Shown: piece by piece, positions 1 to 9,097 of the stretch | How the letters are laid out: every line of letters starts with the position of its first letter | Position numbering within the stretch: position 1 is the first letter of the stretch | Position numbers and translations under genes: made by a program | The notes under the pieces: generated by a model | The model's input: the letters and a program-made list of their open reading frames with translations, nothing else | Told to the model about the DNA's origin: nothing | The model's database searches: none | Assembly (NCBI GenBank): GCA_000703065.1 | Contig: JNLK01000001.1 | Coordinates: 1,674,001-1,738,000, forward strand | From: Lachnospiraceae bacterium AC2029 | Lineage (GTDB): Bacteria > Bacillota > Clostridia > Lachnospirales > Lachnospiraceae | DNA: 64,000 bases | Direction: 5' to 3'

Positions 1-1302
1 GTAGCTCACCACCGCATAACCGAAGCACTCCGCTTCAAAGGCAACCGGCAGGAACAGGAAGGCCCTGGGCACATCGCTGTTCTCCTGCAGCTCCGGAAGC
101 AGATCTCTCACGGGAAATGTGTCCGAGACACTGACCTTCCCGGCGGACCCGTTTCGGAAATAACGGATGGCATGGAGCATTTCCTTCGAATAACCCTTCT
201 CCGGAAAACGGATCCCCGGATCCTCGCTGAGCTCCTTCCAGGTATCGTTCAGACAGAGATGGAAGCTCTCCGCCTCGGGGATCTGATATGCGTACGAATA
301 AACGACGCTGAGAAAGCCCAGCAGATCATTCTGAAGCATCAGATCCTCTGCAATGGTTGTATTCACCGAATAGAAGCCCTCCTCGGAAATGGTGGTCTCC
401 CACTCCTTCCGGCGCATGTCACGCATATAACCGGAGCATTCCTTACAGCCGCAGCTCTGACCAACGATAAGCTTCGCCTTGGAATGATACGGCTCGATGG
501 CCTTCTCCTGAAAACGACAGGCCAGATAACCGGCCGCATATTCACCACAGGATTCAGCCGGAATCTGGGCAGAGGTTACAGGTATCGGACTGGTCCGTCC
601 CTCCTCTGTGCCGTCATAGCCCGCAACCGCCACATCCTCAGGAACCCGGTAGCCTCGGTTGATCAGCGTGTTACAGAGACCGATGGCCATGCAGTCGTTG
701 GCCGTAACGATGGCCTCCGGCAGCTTACCCCGTCGTGCAAGCAGCTGGTTCACACACAACTCCCCGCTGGTGTACCAGAAATCTCCGTAAACCACATTTT
801 CCTCGCTGACATCCAGCCCATGCTCTTCCATCACATCCTTGTAGGCACGATGCCGTTCAATGGAATGCTTGTGCTTCTTCTTTCCGCCAAGGTATGCGAT
901 ATCCCGGTAGCCGTGCACGGTGATCATGTGCTCCACCACCTGCCGCATGCCTTCGTATCCGTCCGTGCAGACGGTGGGATAGTATTCGCTGTCCTGCTCG
1001 ATCACCAGAACCTGACCCTTATACTCCTCATGAAGCTTCTTTTCGATCGCTTCCGCCTTTCCGGTGATCTGGATGCTGTCCTTCAGTATCACGATGGCAT
1101 CAAAATCACGGGGGTTCAGAAGTGAGTAGATATTACTCTCACCTGCCTCCCGTTCTGCCGCATCCTGATATTTTCGGTACATGGAAAAAATGCAGACATC
1201 AAATCCTTCTTTGAAGCTGCAGCAGAGAAATCCCTCAATAAACCGGCTTTGGTAATCCTCATCTGCCTGGCCCACCAGGACAGCCACTTTCTTTCTTCCC
1301 AT
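1..1302 (-). CDS. LacI-fold substrate-binding sensory protein, C-terminus beyond window
   Basis: The gene runs off the left edge, so only about 434 N-terminal residues are visible. It starts MGRKKVAVLVGQADEDYQSR behind AAGGAGAAGGCTT. From residue 1 to about 270 it reads like the periplasmic-binding-protein fold of LacI/GalR regulators: an early VAVLVGQ strand, a VCTDGYEGMRQVVEHM segment after the first subdomain, and VAVAGYDGTEEGRTSPIPVT near the end of the ligand domain. There is no helix-turn-helix in front of this fold, so it is not a classical LacI repressor. The following 150 residues (a CGCKECSGYMRDM patch, then a mixed alpha/beta stretch) could be a sensory linker. In Lachnospiraceae such cytoplasmic LacI-like domains are often fused to GGDEF or histidine-kinase outputs. 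The output domain here lies outside the window, so the function is left open. Confidence 0.75.
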   Translation of the reverse strand, partial: MGRKKVAVLVGQADEDYQSRFIEGFLCCSFKEGFDVCIFSMYRKYQDAAEREAGESNIYSLLNPRDFDAIVILKDSIQITGKAEAIEKKLHEEYKGQVLVIEQDSEYYPTVCTDGYEGMRQVVEHMITVHGYRDIAYLGGKKKHKHSIERHRAYKDVMEEHGLDVSEENVVYGDFWYTSGELCVNQLLARRGKLPEAIVTANDCMAIGLCNTLINRGYRVPEDVAVAGYDGTEEGRTSPIPVTSAQIPAESCGEYAAGYLACRFQEKAIEPYHSKAKLIVGQSCGCKECSGYMRDMRRKEWETTISEEGFYSVNTTIAEDLMLQNDLLGFLSVVYSYAYQIPEAESFHLCLNDTWKELSEDPGIRFPEKGYSKEMLHAIRYFRNGSAGKVSVSDTFPVRDLLPELQENSDVPRAFLFLPVAFEAECFGYAVVSY

Positions 1303-1497
1303 AAGCCTTCTCCTTCCGGCTGTAATAATGCAACCGTTCCCCCACGTTTCATTGTACTATAAAACAGCGGCTTCCTCAACTGCGGAAAACGCCGGAAATA
1401 CGGAAATCCGTAATTTTTTTTCCATCTTAACCGTTTCTTTACCTCTGTGTTTTAGTCTGTTCTTATGAACAACACGAAACAGAAAAGGGGATTGCAC

Positions 1498-2454
1498 ATG
1501 AAAGTCATCGAACTGAAAGAGATCCAAAAGGTATACGGCGGCAAGCCGGCCCTGGAGCATGTGACCTTCTCGGTGGAGAAGGGGCACATCGTAGGTCTGA
1601 TCGGGCCAAATGGGGCAGGTAAGACCACCATCATGAAGATCATCGGCGGTCTGGCCCATGCGACCGGCGGCCAGGTGCGGCTGTTTGAATCGGAGGAGCG
1701 GCTGGAGAAAAACCGGGACCGCATCAGCTTCATGATCGAGAACCCCATCATCGACGGCTCCCTCACCGCCATGGAAAATATGAAATATATCCGGCTAGTG
1801 CGGGGCGTGGCAGATGAGTCCCGCTGTGAGAAGCTGCTGAAATATGTGGGACTGGCGGACACCGGGAAGAAGGCAGCGAAGCATTTCTCTCTGGGAATGA
1901 AGCAGCGGCTGGGGATTGCCATGGCGCTGCTGCCGGATCCGGAGGTGCTGGTGCTGGACGAGCCGGTGAACGGTCTGGATCCCGAAGGCATCGTGGAGGT
2001 GCGGCACATCCTGAAGGAGCTCTGCGAGCAGGAGGGGAAGACCATTATCATTTCCAGCCATCTGCTGGCGGAGCTGGCGGAACTCTGCACGGATTACGTG
2101 ATCATCAACGAAGGGCAGATCGTGGAATCCCTGTCGAAGGAAGAGCTGATGCAGCACTCCCGGAGCTACATTTCCATCCGGACGGACCGGACGTCGGAGA
2201 CCGTGGCGGCCCTGGAGCAGTCACTCTCCATCCATGATTATAGGGTGATGGAGGATGATGAGCTTCGGCTGTACGAGTATCTGGATGACGTGGCGAAGGT
2301 GTCCCGGACCATCACGGAAGCGGGCTTTACCATCCTGCGGTTCGCCCAGACCAGCGACAGTCTGGAGGAGTACTATCTGTCCCGGGTCTCCCACGGGAAG
2401 ACGGAGCAGGAGAAATATTCACCGGTTAAGAATCTGTTTGGAAGGAGGGCATAG
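1498..2454 (+). CDS. ABC transporter ATP-binding protein (ABC-2 type exporter)
   Basis: This is the nucleotide-binding subunit of a small ABC exporter, 318 residues. Walker A is GPNGAGKTT at residues 36-44. The signature reads FSLGMKQRLGIAMAL, Walker B is VLVLDEPVNGLDPEG and the switch histidine is in IIISSHLL. The roughly 100-residue C-terminal extension is typical of the CcmA/drug- and bacteriocin-immunity type ATPases. An in-frame ATG exists 33 bases upstream, but the start at 1498 is preferred because AAAAGGGG lies seven bases before it. The next gene, a six-helix permease, begins 4 bases after the stop, and a two-component system follows, so the likely role is export of or resistance to a small peptide or drug. 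The substrate cannot be read from the sequence. Confidence 0.93.
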   Translation: MKVIELKEIQKVYGGKPALEHVTFSVEKGHIVGLIGPNGAGKTTIMKIIGGLAHATGGQVRLFESEERLEKNRDRISFMIENPIIDGSLTAMENMKYIRLVRGVADESRCEKLLKYVGLADTGKKAAKHFSLGMKQRLGIAMALLPDPEVLVLDEPVNGLDPEGIVEVRHILKELCEQEGKTIIISSHLLAELAELCTDYVIINEGQIVESLSKEELMQHSRSYISIRTDRTSETVAALEQSLSIHDYRVMEDDELRLYEYLDDVAKVSRTITEAGFTILRFAQTSDSLEEYYLSRVSHGKTEQEKYSPVKNLFGRRA

Positions 2455-2458
2455 CATC

Positions 2459-3217
2459 ATGGGAAAGCTGATCAAGGCAGAGCTGTATCGTACCAGTAAG
2501 GTAAACGGGTTCTGGGTGCTCTCATTCTTTATCGTTCTTTTTATGGCGACGGTTCCTTATATATCCAGCGAAAAGGCTGATTCGGCGGAAACCTTCTTCG
2601 CCGGGGGCCTGTCAAATATCGCGGTCGGATCCATGCTGATCGCACTGATGGCATCCTATATCGTGGGACGCGGGTACCATCACCGCACCTGTATGTATGA
2701 GGTGATGGCCGGGAACAGTCCCCTGCGGATCATTTTATCAAAGCTCCTCTCCATTGCGCTTCCCATCGCACTCCTCGTTTTCGTGGCACACCTGATCGGC
2801 CTGGGTATCGCATGTACGATGAGTACCAAGGGCATCGAGGATGTTCTGGAACGGGAGCCTCTGTTCTTCCTTGTACTTCTTCGGTATACCACCTTCGGCG
2901 TTCTGCTCACCATGTGTGTGAAGAGTCTTCTGGGAACGGGACTGACATATTTTCGGCTGGTGCTGGAGTCCATCGCTATGATCGTGGCTTCCGCCGTCAC
3001 AGGAACGGACCTTATGGAGGATGCCCTTAACGCGGATCTGGTGGTGGGCAATACCACAAGCACCATCCTCAACACAGCCTTCCTCTCCCAGCAGGGCGTA
3101 CTGCTCTCTTCTCCCATGAGCAGCAGTGTGGTATTGCAGGTCGTAGTAGGCTTCGTCCTGGAACTGCTGCTGTGGGGCGGGATCACCTACCTCGTTTACT
3201 CAAAGAGGGATTATTGA
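2459..3217 (+). CDS. ABC-2 type transporter permease
   Basis: This 252-residue membrane protein is the partner of the ATPase just upstream. The start at 2459 sits behind GGAAGGAGGGCAT, and the ribosome binding site overlaps the end of the previous gene. About six hydrophobic segments can be seen: near residues 18-35 (FWVLSFFIVLFMATV), 55-75, 100-125, 145-165, 178-195 and 225-245. The N-terminus (MGKLIKAELYRTSKVNGFW) has the basic amphipathic start common in ABC-2 permeases, which lack large extracellular domains. One ATPase plus one short permease would give a homodimeric transporter. No terminator is visible after it, and the sensor kinase gene follows 225 bases later. Confidence 0.85.
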   Translation: MGKLIKAELYRTSKVNGFWVLSFFIVLFMATVPYISSEKADSAETFFAGGLSNIAVGSMLIALMASYIVGRGYHHRTCMYEVMAGNSPLRIILSKLLSIALPIALLVFVAHLIGLGIACTMSTKGIEDVLEREPLFFLVLLRYTTFGVLLTMCVKSLLGTGLTYFRLVLESIAMIVASAVTGTDLMEDALNADLVVGNTTSTILNTAFLSQQGVLLSSPMSSSVVLQVVVGFVLELLLWGGITYLVYSKRDY

Positions 3218-3275
3218 TGTCTCCTGCCCCGGTCCGAAGGGTGTAGACCAGCATAATATCACGGACGAATTTCGG

Positions 3276-3305
3276 TTGGCGCAGGATCGTATATCATGAT
3301 ATAGT
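3276..3305 (+). promoter_or_regulatory. candidate sigma-A promoter for the two-component system
   Basis: TTGGCG at 3276-3281 and TATAGT at 3300-3305 are separated by 18 bases and lie about 140 bases before the kinase start. The -35 has two mismatches, so this is a moderate match only. It would let the two-component genes be transcribed apart from the ABC genes. Confidence 0.35.
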
Positions 3306-3442
3306 GTTTTTGAATGACGTATGAATGACGGAAACCGGAAGGAACTCTGTCGATCCCAGCTACAGGTGAGACGGGCCGGCATTCCATCGAGTCCTTATGA
3401 AAATGAAACAGAACTGCATTTGAATTATGTGAGAGTGATCAT

Positions 3443-4465
3443 ATGGATGGGTTAACCATTGCTCTGATGGTTTCGGTATGTATTTGCGGGCTCCTGGCTC
3501 TGGTATTTGCCGTCAGGTACCTGAAAACGAAATCGGAACTGAAATCCTTCAGGGAACAGATCAATGAAATACGGACCACCGACAGGGAGCAGCCGATCAA
3601 GGTTGCTTCCTTTGGTGCGCCTACGGTGGAGCTGGCGAAGGAGATCAACCTGCTGGTAGAGGAGCTTCGAACCGCCGCGAACCGGTCTGCCGAGGAGGAA
3701 CGACGGGTGCGGACCATCATGGCCGGTGTGTCCCATGATTTCCGGACGCCCCTTACCGCTGCCGACGGATATCTGCAGATGGTGAAGGAGGCCGTGGACG
3801 GCATGCTGACGGAGGATCCCTGCAGAGATGTCTCTATGCGGAGGCAGGAGCTGACAGAGATCCGGGACTACCTCTGCATCGTTTCCGAACGCATGCGGTA
3901 TCTGAAGACTCTGTCAGATGAATTCTTCGAGGTCACATACCTGGATGCGAAGAAGTCTCTTCCGCTGGAGACTGTCCGCTTCGACATCGTCCTTTCCGAG
4001 GTAATGATGGGACAGTACGCCTGGATCGAGGCCTCCGGGATCGAGCCGAAACTGTCCGTACCGGAGGAGCAGCTGACCGTACGGGCGGACCGGCACTACC
4101 TGGAACGCATCCTTGAAAATCTTTTCTCCAATGTACGAAAATACGCCAAAAGCCGGATCGAGCTCTCCGTGGAAAGATCCGACAGAGTCCGGACCGGAAC
4201 CGATGGAACGGATGCAGCCGCGGATCCTGCCGGAGAGGGACAAATCTGCTTCATTCTCAGGAATGATATGGACGAAAGCATCACCATCGACGTGGACCAT
4301 ATCTTTGAGCCCTTCTACCGCGCGAAGGCCCGTTCCGGACCGGGCACGGGTCTCGGGCTGTATGTAGTAAAGGAACTGGCAGATGCCATGGCTTTTCAGA
4401 TCGAAGGCAGGGCTGAGGGGGAAATGTTTGAGATCCGTCTCACCATGCCGAGAGGTGACCTATGA
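3443..4465 (+). CDS. sensor histidine kinase
   Basis: This 340-residue kinase has one transmembrane helix at residues 5-25 and essentially no extracellular domain. A HAMP-like linker follows, then the dimerisation/phosphoacceptor motif VSHDFRTPL with the histidine at residue 98. The ATPase domain shows an N box (LENLFSNVRKYA) and a G2 box (GPGTGLGLYVVKELAD). The stop overlaps the response regulator start by four bases (ATGA), giving translational coupling. A kinase with a single membrane pass beside an ABC exporter resembles the intramembrane-sensing systems that detect cell-envelope stress, although those usually have two helices. The ligand is unknown. Confidence 0.93.
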   Translation: MDGLTIALMVSVCICGLLALVFAVRYLKTKSELKSFREQINEIRTTDREQPIKVASFGAPTVELAKEINLLVEELRTAANRSAEEERRVRTIMAGVSHDFRTPLTAADGYLQMVKEAVDGMLTEDPCRDVSMRRQELTEIRDYLCIVSERMRYLKTLSDEFFEVTYLDAKKSLPLETVRFDIVLSEVMMGQYAWIEASGIEPKLSVPEEQLTVRADRHYLERILENLFSNVRKYAKSRIELSVERSDRVRTGTDGTDAAADPAGEGQICFILRNDMDESITIDVDHIFEPFYRAKARSGPGTGLGLYVVKELADAMAFQIEGRAEGEMFEIRLTMPRGDL

Positions 4466-5214
4466 AGATACTCATTATCGAAGATGACAGGGAGATCGCA
4501 ACCCTTCTCTCCACCTATCTTACCAAAAACGGATATGAGACCACTGCCCGCTACGACGGTGTCGGAGGTCTGAATGAACTGAAGACACACACGAAGGACT
4601 ACGGCATGATCCTTCTGGATATGATGCTTCCCGGCTTCTCCGGTGAAGAGCTGCTGCCGAAATTCCGTGCAGTTACGGATATTCCGGTGATCGTGATCTC
4701 GGCCGTATCCGCCCTGGACAGCCGTATGGCCATGATGAGAGCCGGCGCGGATGACTACATCATAAAGCCCTTCGAACTACCTGATGTACTGGTAAGGATC
4801 GAGGCTGTGGCAAGACGCTATCAGCTTCAGCTGCGGATGGAGGACGGCTCAGCCTCCGGACTCCGGATCGGAAATGCCGGGAGCAGCACCGCCGAAGGAA
4901 GTCAGGTGAAAAATCTCACCTACGGAAATATCGTCCTGGATCAAAGTAACTCCCTCGTGACCGTAAAGGGTCAGGAGCTGTCTCTCACCGCCAGGGAATA
5001 CCAGATCCTGGAACTGCTTCTGGAAAACCCGAAGAAGCTCTTCTCCAAGGCAAACCTTTTTGAGAGTATTTGGAATGAGGAATATTTCCCCGAGGATCAG
5101 TCTCTGAAGGTTCATATGAGTAACCTGCGGAGCAAGCTCCGGAAGAAGGATGATTTCGACTATATCGAAACCGTCTGGGGGATGGGCTACCGACTGCGGA
5201 AACTGCCGGAATGA
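4462..5214 (+). CDS. OmpR/PhoB-family response regulator
   Basis: The 250-residue protein has an N-terminal receiver domain: acidic pair at residues 8-9, phosphoacceptor Asp53 in LLDMMLPG, and the conserved lysine in DDYIIKPFE. A C-terminal winged-helix DNA-binding domain shows LTAREYQILELL and YIETVWGMGYRL. About 40 residues of linker separate the two. The gene overlaps the kinase by four bases, so the two are certainly co-expressed. The likely targets are the upstream ABC genes and perhaps the lipoprotein downstream, but no operator could be identified. Confidence 0.95.
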   Translation: MKILIIEDDREIATLLSTYLTKNGYETTARYDGVGGLNELKTHTKDYGMILLDMMLPGFSGEELLPKFRAVTDIPVIVISAVSALDSRMAMMRAGADDYIIKPFELPDVLVRIEAVARRYQLQLRMEDGSASGLRIGNAGSSTAEGSQVKNLTYGNIVLDQSNSLVTVKGQELSLTAREYQILELLLENPKKLFSKANLFESIWNEEYFPEDQSLKVHMSNLRSKLRKKDDFDYIETVWGMGYRLRKLPE

Positions 5215-5238
5215 GGATTCGTTCAGGAAGTGGAATGA

Positions 5239-5304
5239 ATGACGAAGTGGAAATGTGCGTATGACGAAGTGGAAATGTGCGTATGACGAAGTGGAAATGT
5301 GCGT
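5239..5304 (+). repeat. three perfect 22-bp tandem repeats before the lipoprotein start
   Basis: Three identical 22-base units lie end to end at 5239-5260, 5261-5282 and 5283-5304, immediately before ATG 5305. Each unit contains GAAGTGGAAATG, that is, a weak Shine-Dalgarno-like stretch followed by a start codon. The unit length is not a multiple of three, so the initiation codons fall in different frames. Changes in copy number would alter the leader of the next gene without touching its reading frame. Confidence 0.9.
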
Positions 5305-7326
5305 ATGATGAAAATGAACGACACAACTGAATGCACGAAGAGGGCCAAAGGGACTGCGCTTCTGTCGCTCCTGCTCTGTCTCTGTCTCCTTCTCCTGCTC
5401 CTGTCCGGGTGCGGAAGTCAGGAGTCAGATGCCGACGCTGTATCGATCCGGAACAGCTTTGCTGAGTCGGAAGAGAATATCCGAAAGGCGGCCCCTCCGG
5501 ACCTGGCCCTTCCGGATACCGTGAAAACCATCAGCGCGGAGGATCATTTTTATGATCTGACTGATGCACTCCCCAGACCGGAGGGTATGGTTCTCTGGGA
5601 TTATGCTGCTCCGGAACGGGGCAGACTGCTGCTTCTCTATTCTGACGCAAAGATCCGGAAGGAAACCATTGATGATTCCAATAGGACTGCCTGTCACCTG
5701 TCCATCATCTCCTACGATCTTCTCACCGGAGAAAGTGAGGTTCTCACCGACCACCGAGATTCCGGTCTGACGGCTTCCGAGCTGCCACAGTTCTACCCGC
5801 GGTTCGTCAGCCTGGACCCCCTTATCATCTGCGAGACCCTGGGCGGTGTCTTCTATGATCAGACGCGGGACCGCGTCACCCACCTGGACCTGGGAACATT
5901 TAATCATATCTACCGCTTCCTTCCCCAAAATAACGGCCACATTTATTTCACGGATTCGACCCTGAAGATTCAGGAGCTCTGCATCCATGAGGATGATATG
6001 CAGATTGAGACCCGTTGGAGCCCGGAGGAAGGATGCATCTGCTATGAGCCCTATATGCTCGGCGAGGATGAGGTGATCCTCTCCGCCCTCCCGGAGCTTG
6101 ATCCGTCCGTTTCCGTTGTTTACTACCGTGTGAAGCTTTCCACCGGACAGACCCGGGAAATCTATACCGCAGAGTATGAACTGTCCGACAGCGCCACGGG
6201 AACCCAGAACGGGTACCTGGCCACATCCTATTTCGGAGCCGGAGGACTCGAACGGCTGCGGCTGAAGACGAAGGACGGACTTCAATATGAGCTGAAGGAT
6301 CCGTCGGCCTCCGATCCTGCCCCCGCCGATATCGATGACGACAAAGTCCGCCTTCCCGCCGTAAGTATCACCAACGCCTACGGATTTTCCTTCTGGGGAT
6401 ACGGAAGCGGCATATACACACGCTTCTTCAGCATCAACGACGGATGTCTCTACGGAGATTTCTACAATGACAATAACACCAAACTTCTGATGTGGGTCTA
6501 TGATCAGACGGAACCCGCGAAGATCACCGAACCGGAGCATACCCCATATCAGCCGATAAAGCTGTCCGAGATCGACCTTCCGAAGCTGGAGAAGGAGCTG
6601 GAGAACAGTCTGGGGATCCGCATCTATACCGGTACGGAAGCCGAAACGGACTTCGACGGTTATACGGCCGTGACCGAAAACGACAAGGCCGTGATCTACC
6701 ACGCCCTGCTGCAGATTCAAAGCGTCTATGGCAAATTCCCCAAGGGCTTTTTCGAGCAGCTGAACACCGGAGGGATCCCTCTCCGCATCCATATCGTACA
6801 TACACTGACCGGAGTTCAGGAGGGGACTGTCTCCACGGCCGCCGGGCTCATGGCAGGCGACTTTGAAGGGCCCTATATCGTTTTTGCAACAGACGGATCC
6901 ACCCTGGATGAAGAAACCATATACCATGAGACAGCCCACGCGATCCACGACAAGCTGATAAACGACGGTTTCACGGAAGGCTTTGAAGAAGAATGGGCCG
7001 CCCTCAATCCACCGGATTTTGAATACAGCCTTGACTATGACGAGGATCATCTGCCGGACACCGGCTATACCACCTTCGTACCGGAGGATACCTCCCTGGA
7101 TTCCATTTACTTCATCCGGGAATACAGCAAGACCTTCCAAACGGAGGATATCGCTGATCTTTTCGCAAATCTGATGATCGGAGAGAAACCGTCGAGTTAC
7201 TATTCCGGCATACATATGCAGGCCAAATGCAGCTGCTTCTTCCAATTGATACGAAAGGGCTTTGACACCACTGGCTGGCCGGAGGAGACCGAATGGGAGA
7301 AGCGTCTGGCAGAGGCAGCGCACTGA
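5305..7326 (+). CDS. large lipoprotein with C-terminal HExxH metallopeptidase-like domain
   Basis: This exported lipoprotein of about 673 residues has a basic start, a leucine-rich hydrophobic core and an LSGC lipobox near residue 33, so it should be anchored on the outer face of the membrane. Residues 60-430 form a long region that reads like repeated beta strands, possibly a propeller. The C-terminal part carries HETAH at residues 541-545, inside YHETAHAIHDKL, the zinc-binding HExxH pattern of gluzincin-type peptidases. A plausible third ligand lies in the helix EDIADLFANLM some 75 residues later. The precise start is uncertain because ATG codons occur at 5305, 5308 and 5314 and the leader is a 22-bp tandem repeat. 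It follows the response regulator by about 90 bases with no terminator. Substrate and real activity are unknown. Confidence 0.8.
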   Translation: MMKMNDTTECTKRAKGTALLSLLLCLCLLLLLLSGCGSQESDADAVSIRNSFAESEENIRKAAPPDLALPDTVKTISAEDHFYDLTDALPRPEGMVLWDYAAPERGRLLLLYSDAKIRKETIDDSNRTACHLSIISYDLLTGESEVLTDHRDSGLTASELPQFYPRFVSLDPLIICETLGGVFYDQTRDRVTHLDLGTFNHIYRFLPQNNGHIYFTDSTLKIQELCIHEDDMQIETRWSPEEGCICYEPYMLGEDEVILSALPELDPSVSVVYYRVKLSTGQTREIYTAEYELSDSATGTQNGYLATSYFGAGGLERLRLKTKDGLQYELKDPSASDPAPADIDDDKVRLPAVSITNAYGFSFWGYGSGIYTRFFSINDGCLYGDFYNDNNTKLLMWVYDQTEPAKITEPEHTPYQPIKLSEIDLPKLEKELENSLGIRIYTGTEAETDFDGYTAVTENDKAVIYHALLQIQSVYGKFPKGFFEQLNTGGIPLRIHIVHTLTGVQEGTVSTAAGLMAGDFEGPYIVFATDGSTLDEETIYHETAHAIHDKLINDGFTEGFEEEWAALNPPDFEYSLDYDEDHLPDTGYTTFVPEDTSLDSIYFIREYSKTFQTEDIADLFANLMIGEKPSSYYSGIHMQAKCSCFFQLIRKGFDTTGWPEETEWEKRLAEAAH

Positions 7327-7344
7327 CAGTGACGGAGGAACCGC

Positions 7345-8313
7345 ATGCAACAGAAGAAACTCTATTTCGCCCCCATGGAGGGGATCACAGGATATGTATT
7401 TCGAAATGCCTACGCTGCCTGTTATGGCGGCGTGGATGCTTATTATACGCCCTTCCTCTCCAACCCGGTGCCGAATCAGATCGAGCGTCACGACATCCTG
7501 CCGGAGAACAACCAAGGTCTGCAGGTGATCCCGCAGATACTGACAAATAAGGAGAACATTTTCCGAAGGATCGCCGAAAAGCTTCAGGAATACGGCTATC
7601 CGGAGGTGAACCTCAACCTGGGCTGTCCCTCGGGGACCGTGGTGGCCAAGGGGCGCGGCTGCGGTGCCCTCCGGGAGCCGAAGGAGCTGGAACGACTGCT
7701 GGACGGGATCTTTCAGGTCTCTCCCCTGCCCGTCTCCCTGAAGTGCCGGATCGGTATTTCCTCAGAGGTGGAATGGGAGGATCTGCTTCTGGTAATCCTG
7801 AAATTTCCCATCACGGAACTGATCGTCCATCCGCGACTGCAGAAGGAATTCTACAGCGGCACGGTACATTTGGATGCCTTTCGTATGGCCTATGACCGGA
7901 TCCTCACCCTTCGGCAGGACCGTCCCCTGCGTCTCTGCTATAACGGAGACATCCGGACGACCGACGACCTGCAGAAGATCCTTCGGGAATTTCCGGAGAT
8001 CGATGCCGTCATGCTGGGCCGGGGACTGCTGTGGAACCCCGAGCTTGCCGAGCTATGTCAGCCTGTACTTCAGGGAAATGCGCCGAAGGAAACTCCGACC
8101 GGTCCTGACCGGGTACGCCTCCGCAGATTTCTGAATCTTCTGTATGAGGGCTATAAAAACGAAATGGGCCGGGAGACCCCGGCCCTTGCTAAGCTGAAAG
8201 AATTATGGAGTTACCTGATGATCTACACCGGCCACACTCCGAAGGAGATGAGACCCCTGTGGAAGGCCCGGACCCTCGCGGAATACCGGGATATTGTGGC
8301 GATGCTGGTCTGA
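7345..8313 (+). CDS. dus: tRNA-dihydrouridine synthase
   Basis: This flavoprotein reduces uridines in the D-loop of tRNA. The 322 residues begin LYFAPMEGITGYVFRNAY, the FMN-binding start of the Dus family. The active-site block is NLNLGCPSGTVVAKGRGCG at about residues 90-108, with the catalytic cysteine in the final GCG. The C-terminal part has the helical tRNA-binding domain and the phosphate-binding VMLGRGLLWNP. The start follows GACGGAGGAACCGC, a good ribosome binding site, and lies 18 bases after the lipoprotein stop, so the two may share a transcript although they have no obvious common role. Confidence 0.95.
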   Translation: MQQKKLYFAPMEGITGYVFRNAYAACYGGVDAYYTPFLSNPVPNQIERHDILPENNQGLQVIPQILTNKENIFRRIAEKLQEYGYPEVNLNLGCPSGTVVAKGRGCGALREPKELERLLDGIFQVSPLPVSLKCRIGISSEVEWEDLLLVILKFPITELIVHPRLQKEFYSGTVHLDAFRMAYDRILTLRQDRPLRLCYNGDIRTTDDLQKILREFPEIDAVMLGRGLLWNPELAELCQPVLQGNAPKETPTGPDRVRLRRFLNLLYEGYKNEMGRETPALAKLKELWSYLMIYTGHTPKEMRPLWKARTLAEYRDIVAMLV

Positions 8314-8326
8314 TCAGCGTTACATT

Positions 8327-9097
8327 TTACTGCTTCTTCTCATTGATAATATCCGCAACCGGGGCTACAAAGGTCAGCAGGATTCCCAGCATGATCATCC
8401 ACCAGCCCCAGCCGACACTTGAACCTCCGCCGGAATGCGCAAAGGTTCCAAGGATAAAGTTCAGTACGCAGAAGCCCGGGATAAAGAACCGGAAATACGG
8501 AATCCCGTTGAGCCTCGACTGCAGGTTACGGAGCGCCGGAAGGTCAACCTCCAGAAATAGCAGCGCAAGACCCGCCAGGATAAACAGAACTCCCCAAAGC
8601 GCCAGGATCCCGCCGCCGGTAGCAAAGAAGCCGACACCCTGATACATACCGTAGGCTCCCATTCCGAACCATACCGGCACAAAGGAAAATACAAGGATCA
8701 GTACCGCGCCCACGATCCGGCATACCGAAGGCTTTACATACTTCGGGACGTGGATCATTTTCGGTTTCGGAGCAACATTCATCTGCTGGTATCCGCCCTG
8801 CATATTCTGCTGCGGCTGGAACCCGCCCTGCATGTTCTGTTGCTGGTATCCGCCCTGCATGTTCTGCTGCGGCTGGAACCCGCCCTGCATGTTCTGCTGC
8901 GGCTGGAATCCGCCCTGCATGTTCTGCTGCGGCTGGAATCCGCCCTGCATGTTCTGCTGCGGCTGGAATCCGCCCTGTATATTCTGCGGCTGCTGGAACC
9001 CGCCCTGCATATTCTGCGGCTGCGCGAGATTTGCTCCGCAGGCACCGCAGAAACCGGAACCATCCGGAATCAACGCCCCACAATTCGGACAATTCAT
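8327..9097 (-). CDS. zinc-ribbon membrane protein with Gln/Gly-rich tandem repeats
   Basis: The 256-residue protein starts with a zinc ribbon (MNCPNCG and FCGACG, two CxxC knuckles in the first 20 residues). Residues 26-108 consist of about eight imperfect copies of a ten-residue unit of the type QPQQNMQGGF, a low-complexity segment of Gln, Asn, Met and Gly. The last 130 residues hold about four hydrophobic helices and a short cytoplasmic end. The start follows GAAGGAGGTATTGGGTT. Proteins with this plan are common in Clostridia, but I know of no assigned function. At DNA level the repeat is a 30-bp tandem array that also opens the other reading frames, so length variation between strains is likely. 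It converges with the dus gene, 13 bases away. Confidence 0.8.
   Translation of the reverse strand: MNCPNCGALIPDGSGFCGACGANLAQPQNMQGGFQQPQNIQGGFQPQQNMQGGFQPQQNMQGGFQPQQNMQGGFQPQQNMQGGYQQQNMQGGFQPQQNMQGGYQQMNVAPKPKMIHVPKYVKPSVCRIVGAVLILVFSFVPVWFGMGAYGMYQGVGFFATGGGILALWGVLFILAGLALLFLEVDLPALRNLQSRLNGIPYFRFFIPGFCVLNFILGTFAHSGGGSSVGWGWWMIMLGILLTFVAPVADIINEKKQ

Noticed and set aside
5425-7515. A 696-codon open frame opposite the HExxH lipoprotein
   Set aside because: The plus-strand frame has a signal peptide, lipobox and zinc motif. The opposite frame has none and overlaps the start of dus.
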